From: Paenibacillus sophorae
GTDB lineage: Bacteria > Bacillota > Bacilli > Paenibacillales > Paenibacillaceae
Direction: 5' to 3'
NCBI RefSeq assembly: GCF_018966525.1
Contig: NZ_CP076607.1
Location: 5,394,001-5,458,000, forward strand
DNA length: 64,000 nucleotides
Positions within the stretch are counted from its first letter, which is position 1, and every line of letters begins with the position of its first letter. This document shows, piece by piece, positions 59,105-64,000 of this stretch. Under the pieces are notes generated by a model, which was given only the letters and a program-made list of their open reading frames with translations, ran no database searches and was not told the origin of the DNA. The position numbers were made by a program, and so were the translations under genes.

Positions 59105-60904
59105 TCAAGCTAAGTACTTAGTCATATCCAGGAAGGTGGAAATATCTTCAAGAATCAGGTCGGCGGCTCCCTGCCAAAAGTCCGGCTGCGACAGATCCAC
59201 TCCCAGATGTTTGCCTGCCAGATCCTCAAGCGTCATTACGCCTGTGTCACGCAGCAGCGCATCATATTTGTCCGCAAAGGAGGGGCCTTCCTGCAGGGCG
59301 AGACGGTACAGTCCGGTGCTGAACATATACCCTACGGTATAAGGGAAGTTATAGAACGGCACGCCGGTAATATAAAAATGCAGCTTGGACGCCCAGAAAT
59401 GCGGATGGTAGCTGGAAAGAATGCCGCCAAAAGCTTCCTTCTGCGCTTCAACCATCAGCGCGGAAATCTCTTCTGCGCTGACCAGTCCTGCCTTGCGCTG
59501 CTCGTAGAAACGGGTCTCAAACAGGAACCGGGCATGTATATTCATAAAAAAAGCAACGCTGTTCTGGATTTTCTCTTCCAGCAGAGCCAGCTTCTCTTCA
59601 TCGCTCCCTGCCGCCTTGACCTGCGCGTCGGAGACGATGACTTCGGCGAAGGTCGAGGCCGTTTCCGCCACATTCATGGCATAGTTCTGGTTAAGCACCG
59701 GCTGGTCATCGAGCAGGTAGGAATGGTAAGCATGGCCCAGTTCATGCGCCAGCGTCGCGACATTGGAAGGCGTGCCGCTGTATGTCATAAATATCCGTGA
59801 TTCCTTGCTAAGCGGGAACGAGACGCAAAAGCCGCCCGGACGCTTGCCCGGCCGGTCTTCCACTTCAATCCAGCTGCTGTCAAATGCCCGCTCGGCAAAT
59901 TCCGCAAGCTTCTGACTGAATTTACCGAACTGGGTGATGATTTCTTCCGCCGCCCGGTCATAGGATATCTTGCCTGAGGACCGTGCCAACGGGGCCTCCA
60001 CGTCCTCCCAGCCGAGCTTCGTAAGTCCCAGCAGCTTCGCCTTGCGTTCCAAATAGGCGATGAGCGCCGGCTTGCTCTTGACGATAACATCCCACATGAC
60101 ATCCAGCGATTCGCGGGACATGCGGTTGATGCCGAGGGGCTCTTTCAGCACGTCGTCCCATCCCCGGCGTTCATACAGCTTCAGGCGGAAGCCGGCCAGA
60201 TGATTGAGTGTATCCGCGGCGTAATCGGCGACGCCTTCCCACGCCTTTTCCCATTTGACGAACATGTCCTTCCGGGCTTGATTGTCATTGTCGTGCAGCT
60301 TGTTGAAAGCCTGGCCCGCCGACAGCAGCTTCTCCCCGTCCTCATCCGTGTAGGGAATCGCGATGGAGCTGACAATTGTTTCATAATGCTCGCTCCAGCC
60401 GTGATAACCGTCCACCGCAAGCTCAAGCGCCAGGCTCTCCAGCTCCGGACTCATCTTCTCGCGGGCTTGATCCCGGCTCTCACTGAGCACGAACGTCAGC
60501 GGCGCGATCTCGGGCCGGGCCATCCATTGCCGCCATACATCGTCTTCCGTCTGGCGAAGCACATTTTCGAATTCAGAGGATACGCCCTGAAACCGGGCGC
60601 TTAGTCCGGCAACGGTTCCCGACAGGCGTACGGCTGCTTTATCCTGCTGGTTCTGCGCTCCGAGGCATCCGGCGAACTCCGAGGCCTGAACAACACGCGC
60701 GGTACAGCTTTGCAGAAGCGCAATGACGCCGTCCAGCGCCTTCGTCGACTCCAAATCCACCGGAGCCTTAGCCGCTCTTACTTGCTGCGCGAGCTTGCCA
60801 ATATCGCCTTCTAGTTCGCTCAAGAATCGTTCAAATCCAGGGGATGCCGAGCCACCTTCAAAAATGGAATCCAGCTCCCAAGTTAAAGACAACGGCTGTT
60901 TCAT
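59105..60904 (-). CDS. pepF: M3-family oligoendopeptidase F
   Basis: 599 aa. The zinc-binding HELGH lies in SNVATLAHELGHAYHSYLL, and the downstream Glu ligand is in NVAETASTFAEVI. The N-terminal lid domain (ELDSIFEGGSASPGFERFLSELE) and C-terminal FPYTVGYMFSTGLYRLALQEG are typical of PepF-type peptidases. It degrades oligopeptides in the cytoplasm. Single gene. Confidence 0.94.
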   Translation of the reverse strand: MKQPLSLTWELDSIFEGGSASPGFERFLSELEGDIGKLAQQVRAAKAPVDLESTKALDGVIALLQSCTARVVQASEFAGCLGAQNQQDKAAVRLSGTVAGLSARFQGVSSEFENVLRQTEDDVWRQWMARPEIAPLTFVLSESRDQAREKMSPELESLALELAVDGYHGWSEHYETIVSSIAIPYTDEDGEKLLSAGQAFNKLHDNDNQARKDMFVKWEKAWEGVADYAADTLNHLAGFRLKLYERRGWDDVLKEPLGINRMSRESLDVMWDVIVKSKPALIAYLERKAKLLGLTKLGWEDVEAPLARSSGKISYDRAAEEIITQFGKFSQKLAEFAERAFDSSWIEVEDRPGKRPGGFCVSFPLSKESRIFMTYSGTPSNVATLAHELGHAYHSYLLDDQPVLNQNYAMNVAETASTFAEVIVSDAQVKAAGSDEEKLALLEEKIQNSVAFFMNIHARFLFETRFYEQRKAGLVSAEEISALMVEAQKEAFGGILSSYHPHFWASKLHFYITGVPFYNFPYTVGYMFSTGLYRLALQEGPSFADKYDALLRDTGVMTLEDLAGKHLGVDLSQPDFWQGAADLILEDISTFLDMTKYLA

Positions 60905-61038
60905 TTTTGTACCACCATTCCTTTACTTTTCATTCGGTTCACCATTCACATCATACAACATTCACTTTGTAATCGGACGTATCCCATGGTAAAGTGAATA
61001 ACACGCCATACCATTCATTAAAGAACAGGAGGACATTA

Positions 61039-61224
61039 ATGATGCGGCCACTGCAAATTTCGCCGGAAACGGCCTTGGCGCTCTCCAAGCAGCTGGGTGT
61101 GCCTCTGGAACATTTAATGCATATGCCCCAGCATATTCTGCTGCAAAAAATAGCCGAACTATCCAAGAAAAATACGGATGGCGGGGAACCGAAAGACGGT
61201 GCAGAAGGCAAGGACGAAGCATGA
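61039..61224 (+). CDS. YycC-like small protein
   Basis: 61 aa, start six bases after GGAGG. MMRPLQISPETALALSKQLGVPLEHLMHMPQHILLQKIAELSKK is the form of Bacillus YycC. The tail is acidic (DGGEPKDGAEGKDEA). It overlaps the next gene by four bases (ATGA), so the two are translationally coupled. Confidence 0.85.
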   Translation: MMRPLQISPETALALSKQLGVPLEHLMHMPQHILLQKIAELSKKNTDGGEPKDGAEGKDEA

Positions 61225-61451
61225 TTCCGTTCAGCCACACGTGGCCATACGAACTCATACTGGGCGATCTGTACGTCCAATCCTGCCCATTCTGCAGCGC
61301 GGAGAATGTGCTGCTCCCCATGAAGCCCAAAGAACTTCAGAGCGTCCGGGAAGGCAAGAAGAAGCTGCTTGTCTTCCCCTGCTGCAGCGAAAGACCTGTT
61401 GTCGTGGACAGCGACGGCGATTATCTGCTGTTCGACCGGGCGGTGCGTTAA
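61221..61451 (+). CDS. Small zinc-ribbon-like protein
   Basis: 76 aa: VQSCPFCSAENVLLPMKPKELQSVREGKKKLLVFPCCSERPVVVDSDGDYLLFDR. The CxxC and later CC could bind zinc. Function unknown. It overlaps the YycC-like gene by ATGA, so they are an operon. Confidence 0.8.
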   Translation: MIPFSHTWPYELILGDLYVQSCPFCSAENVLLPMKPKELQSVREGKKKLLVFPCCSERPVVVDSDGDYLLFDRAVR

Positions 61452-61591
61452 AGGCACCGTCCGGCTCTTTTTTTAGATTAAAGAATTTATAAGTTTTCAG
61501 CGGAGCTGAACGATTCTTTAATCGCAAGAAAAAACAACCGCTAATGAGGGATTAGACAACTTCTTCGAAAAGACCCCGATAGGAATCTTTC

Positions 61592-62308
61592 TTATAATAT
61601 CCCCCTCAGTCCTTCCGTCCCCGTACTCGAACCGCCTTTTTCTCCGAGCATCTGTTCGCGAATAATCGCCCACTGCTCGCGGGCCGCCCGAATCATCGCC
61701 GCATCCATAATTTTCTGGTCATTGACCAGACGCGAGAACCATTTAATCGCCTCATTGAACCAGCCAATGCGCCGGTTAAGTTCCCCGATCAGAAACATCA
61801 GGCGCGCATCATTTCCGGCTACCCCGTCCCGCTCAAATACATTAATGTAGGACTCCAGCGAATAATGAAGAAAGCGCTGTTCTTGCTCGGTGTTGCCCTG
61901 ATACCGGTACATCCAGGCGATATGATGCAGAAGGCTGGCAACGATGCGCTCTTTGTCGCCTATGGCCTGCGCGCAGAGCAGCGCCAGCTTGTATGTCTCC
62001 AGCGCCTCCTCCCAGTTCCGCTTGCCTCCGAAATCACGGAGCTGCCAGCGGCTGCCTACCCGCTCACTAAAAGCCTTCCGCTGCCATTCGGCCAGCTTGC
62101 CCGCGGAGTTCTCCGTGGAGGCGAAGCCGCAGAAGGGACATACCCGGACGACGTAGTAATCGGGATTTTCTTCCTTGTAATATGAGCAAAAATCCGCATC
62201 CCGGCGAACAGCCCTCTTAAGGCTGGGACGCACTCTGGAGGTTACGAATTCGCGTTCACAATTGCAACAGGTTACTTTAATGGAGTATAGGGGCTCCAAA
62301 TAGGTCAT
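61592..62308 (-). CDS. DUF2225 protein
   Basis: 238 aa. An N-terminal metal-binding part (VTCCNCEREFVTSRVRPS, RVCPFCGFASTENS) is followed by TPR-like helices (EEALETYKLALLCAQAIGDKERIVASLLHHIAWMYR). This is the standard DUF2225 layout in Firmicutes. Function not established. Confidence 0.9.
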   Translation of the reverse strand: MTYLEPLYSIKVTCCNCEREFVTSRVRPSLKRAVRRDADFCSYYKEENPDYYVVRVCPFCGFASTENSAGKLAEWQRKAFSERVGSRWQLRDFGGKRNWEEALETYKLALLCAQAIGDKERIVASLLHHIAWMYRYQGNTEQEQRFLHYSLESYINVFERDGVAGNDARLMFLIGELNRRIGWFNEAIKWFSRLVNDQKIMDAAMIRAAREQWAIIREQMLGEKGGSSTGTEGLRGIL

Positions 62309-62339
62309 GTGCCCTCAATCCTTTCGCGTCAGTCATGCT

Positions 62340-62729
62340 TCAATCTCTTTCTCCGGGCATGTTGACAAAATGGCGGGCCGGGCCTGCAAGCCGGTGCAGT
62401 ATGAGCGATCGGAGCGTCTCTTCTACTCCGGTTTCCTCCAGCGCTTCTCCCATGCAGCCCAGCCACTCCTCCGACCGTTCCTCCGTGATCGGCACATGCA
62501 TATGACGCGCTCTCATCATTGGCTGACCGTACAGCTCGGAATACAGCTGCGGACCGCCGAAGAACTGAGTGAGGAAGCGGTATTGCTTGTCCATAACGGG
62601 GGCGATGTCTGCCGGAAACAGCGGGCCGAGCCGCGGATGCGCCTGCACTTTACTATAAAACACTTCCACCAGTTTGCGCAGCTTCTCGGCTCCTCCCAAA
62701 TTTTCAAATATGCTTTTCTCCGGATTCAT
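62340..62729 (-). CDS. Group II truncated hemoglobin
   Basis: 129 aa from MNPEKSIFENLGG; a TTG four codons earlier is possible. GGAEKLRKLVEVFYSKVQAHPRLGPLFP, QYRFLTQFFGGPQLYSELYGQPMMRARHMHVPIT (proximal His region) and EEWLGCMGEALEETG fit group II truncated globins, which bind oxygen or NO and are involved in NO detoxification or redox work. No partner gene adjacent. Confidence 0.9.
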   Translation of the reverse strand: MNPEKSIFENLGGAEKLRKLVEVFYSKVQAHPRLGPLFPADIAPVMDKQYRFLTQFFGGPQLYSELYGQPMMRARHMHVPITEERSEEWLGCMGEALEETGVEETLRSLILHRLAGPARHFVNMPGERD

Positions 62730-62937
62730 TGATGCAACCAACTTTCTGCCGACTTTAATAGTATTGACCTACTCATTATACCAAAATCAGGGTCGTTCGG
62801 CATCTTGCTAACGCGAAAAACGAGAGAAAAAATTCCTATATACCTAATAAATAAGCCCCATACCCCAAACCTTCGTCCTAAGAAAAGGTACCTATCGCTT
62901 AAATGTGAAAAAAAGTTCAATATTCCCTAAAAAAAGC

Positions 62938-62968
62938 CAAAAAAGACGCTAAACCAATGTTTAGCGTC
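62938..62968 (-). terminator. Rho-independent terminator after a miniprotein gene
   Basis: Minus-strand GACGCTAAA-CATTGG-TTTAGCGTC followed by TTTTTTGG, ten bases after the stop of the 33-aa frame upstream. Confidence 0.82.
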
Positions 62969-62977
62969 TGCAGCATA

Positions 62978-63079
62978 TTAATAGGTCCGCCAATCCTCAT
63001 CACCGGGAGAGACGAGGGAGGCCCGGATGACATAAACAAAAGCGCAAACGAGAACGCCGGCAACTACGCTCATCATCAT
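62978..63079 (-). CDS. 33-aa transmembrane miniprotein
   Basis: MMMSVVAGVLVCAFVYVIRASLVSPGDEDWRTY: one hydrophobic helix and an acidic tail. GGATGGAG sits just before the first of three ATGs, so the second or third may be used. The terminator right after the stop supports a dedicated transcript. No family recognised; too short for routine gene calling. Confidence 0.55.
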   Translation of the reverse strand: MMMSVVAGVLVCAFVYVIRASLVSPGDEDWRTY

Positions 63080-63245
63080 CACTCCATCCCTGAATATTAA
63101 AGTTTTCGGAAAGGTGCTTTAATTAATTTTATATTACCACAAATACAGTAAAAATGCACCCTCGATTGTAACCGCTTACTTATTTTTTTGTACTGTTTGT
63201 CCCTCTACATACATACATCTTACCATAGACCGGGAGGCGTATAAA

Positions 63246-64000
63246 ATGACCTTAAAAAAGCTAAGCCGCTTGCTCTGGGCCTTGGGACTCGCCGGCTGTA
63301 TGCTATTGGTACTGCTTTATCCCGAAGCTTCTCTTGGTGCCGCCCTGCGGGGAATGGCTATCTGGTGGGATGTGCTGTTCCCGTCGCTCTTTCCTTTCTT
63401 TGTCATCTCCGAACTCATGCTCGGCTTCGGAGTCGTCCACCTGTTCGGCGCTCTGTTCGATCCGCTGATGCGCCCGCTGTTCCGCATTCCAGGCAGCGGC
63501 GGCTTCGTGCTGGCGATGGGCTATGTGTCCGGCTATCCGGTCGGAGCCCGGCTGACGGCCAAGCTGCGGGAGCAGAGCTTGCTCACCCGCGTCGAAGGGG
63601 AACGGCTCGTAGCTTGTACGACTTCCTCCGATCCAATCTTCCTGCTAGGCGCTGTTTCGGTCGGATTTTTTCATAATCCAGCGTTGGGACCCTGCCTGGC
63701 GCTGGCCCATTACGGGAGCGGCCTGCTCGTAGGACTGCTGATGTCCTTTCACGGACGAAGGGAAGAGCGAAACGCCGCGGCCGGGCAGAAGTCCGCCCCG
63801 CTGCGTGAAACGTCTCGATCCGGCAAGCCGGAGAAGGAGCGGCCGGAAGCTGGCCGTCTCCGTACCGCCCTCGCTTCCATGGCCGAAGCGCGCCGCCGGG
63901 ACGGGCGGACGCTCGGGGAACTGCTGAAGGGGGCGGTGCAATCCTCTTTGCAGCTTATTATTGTCGTAGGAGGGCTCGTTGTATTCTTCACTGTGCTGAT
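63246..64000 (+). CDS. ylbJ: Sporulation integral membrane protein YlbJ (3' end outside window)
   Basis: 251 codons visible, no stop. MTLKKLSRLLWALGLAGCMLLVLLYPEASLGAALRGMAIWWDVLFPSLFPFFVISELMLGFG and GGFVLAMGYVSGYPVGARLTAKLREQ are characteristic of YlbJ, a nucleoside-recognition-domain (Gate) membrane protein needed for spore cortex formation in Bacillus. A charged, presumably cytoplasmic loop spans residues 175-225. Confidence 0.92.
   Translation, partial: MTLKKLSRLLWALGLAGCMLLVLLYPEASLGAALRGMAIWWDVLFPSLFPFFVISELMLGFGVVHLFGALFDPLMRPLFRIPGSGGFVLAMGYVSGYPVGARLTAKLREQSLLTRVEGERLVACTTSSDPIFLLGAVSVGFFHNPALGPCLALAHYGSGLLVGLLMSFHGRREERNAAAGQKSAPLRETSRSGKPEKERPEAGRLRTALASMAEARRRDGRTLGELLKGAVQSSLQLIIVVGGLVVFFTVL

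Noticed and set aside
62726..62920. 64-codon frame upstream of the truncated hemoglobin
   Set aside because: It overlaps the hemoglobin start region and lacks a ribosome binding site, so it is more likely leader sequence.

Overview
The window looks like the chromosome of a spore-forming Gram-positive of the Paenibacillus type. The signs are an alpha/beta-type SASP, a YlbJ-like sporulation membrane protein, YuzB/YutI/YutJ/YycC/YfhP-like genes, a trpS gene behind a T-box leader, strong AGGAGG ribosome binding sites, and a YesM/YesN-type two-component system beside a sugar-binding lipoprotein and a very large secreted glycosidase. Host genes are moderately GC-rich. The block from about 9.9 to 31 kb is plainly AT-rich and is foreign in character.

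Layout. (1) 1-9.4 kb, minus strand: sensor kinase, AraC-type response regulator, sugar-binding lipoprotein, and the N-terminal 1467 codons of a secreted multi-domain GH27-like/GH31-like enzyme that runs off the left edge. (2) 9.9-31.0 kb: an array of small, mostly unrelated minus-strand genes separated by about 140-180 bp imperfect palindromes that behave like integron attC sites. Outer arms end in TAAC/GTTA. The first bases of each cassette match the last bases of the same cassette, and this match differs from cassette to cassette. I count 12 near-complete and 7 truncated sites, plus one R'-only remnant. Cassette products include lipoproteins, small membrane proteins, P-loop kinases, a GNAT acetyltransferase, a methyltransferase, an isochorismatase-fold hydrolase, a broken aminoglycoside phosphotransferase, a DUF4365 nuclease-like protein and a degenerate tyrosine-recombinase-like protein. 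No integron integrase is present, so the array is best described as an integron-like cluster of attC sites without integrase (CALIN-like), which is unexpected in this kind of host. (3) Inside one cassette (25.3-30.3 kb) sits a three-level nest: an IS1182-like element inside domain V of a group II (class C-like) intron, inside the right inverted repeat of an IS4-family element. (4) 31.1-32.4 kb: an Mrr-like nuclease and an IscA/ErpA-type Fe-S protein. (5) 32.8-42.5 kb: mqnE and a UbiD-family mqnL candidate (futalosine menaquinone route), yutJ/yuzB/yutI, a metQ remnant, a HEPN protein, heme A synthase, a thioredoxin-like protein, a MurJ-like flippase and a DUF456 protein. (6) 42.5-49.7 kb: HAD phosphatase, two tandem near-duplicate class B penicillin-binding proteins, a transglutaminase-like membrane protein and its small partner. 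(7) 49.9-64 kb: MFS transporter, YusF-like Toprim protein, Sco1 and heme O synthase, YfhP-like protein, trpS with T-box, aldose epimerase, SASP, PepF, YycC, DUF2225 protein, truncated hemoglobin and YlbJ.

How parts fit. The left block reads as sensing, binding and cutting of an extracellular alpha-linked glycan. mqnE, the mqnL candidate, ctaA, ctaB, sco1, the yutJ oxidoreductase and the Fe-S carriers are all respiratory-chain functions, spread over several transcription units. Functions are assigned from recognisable motifs in translations read by eye; no database search was run.
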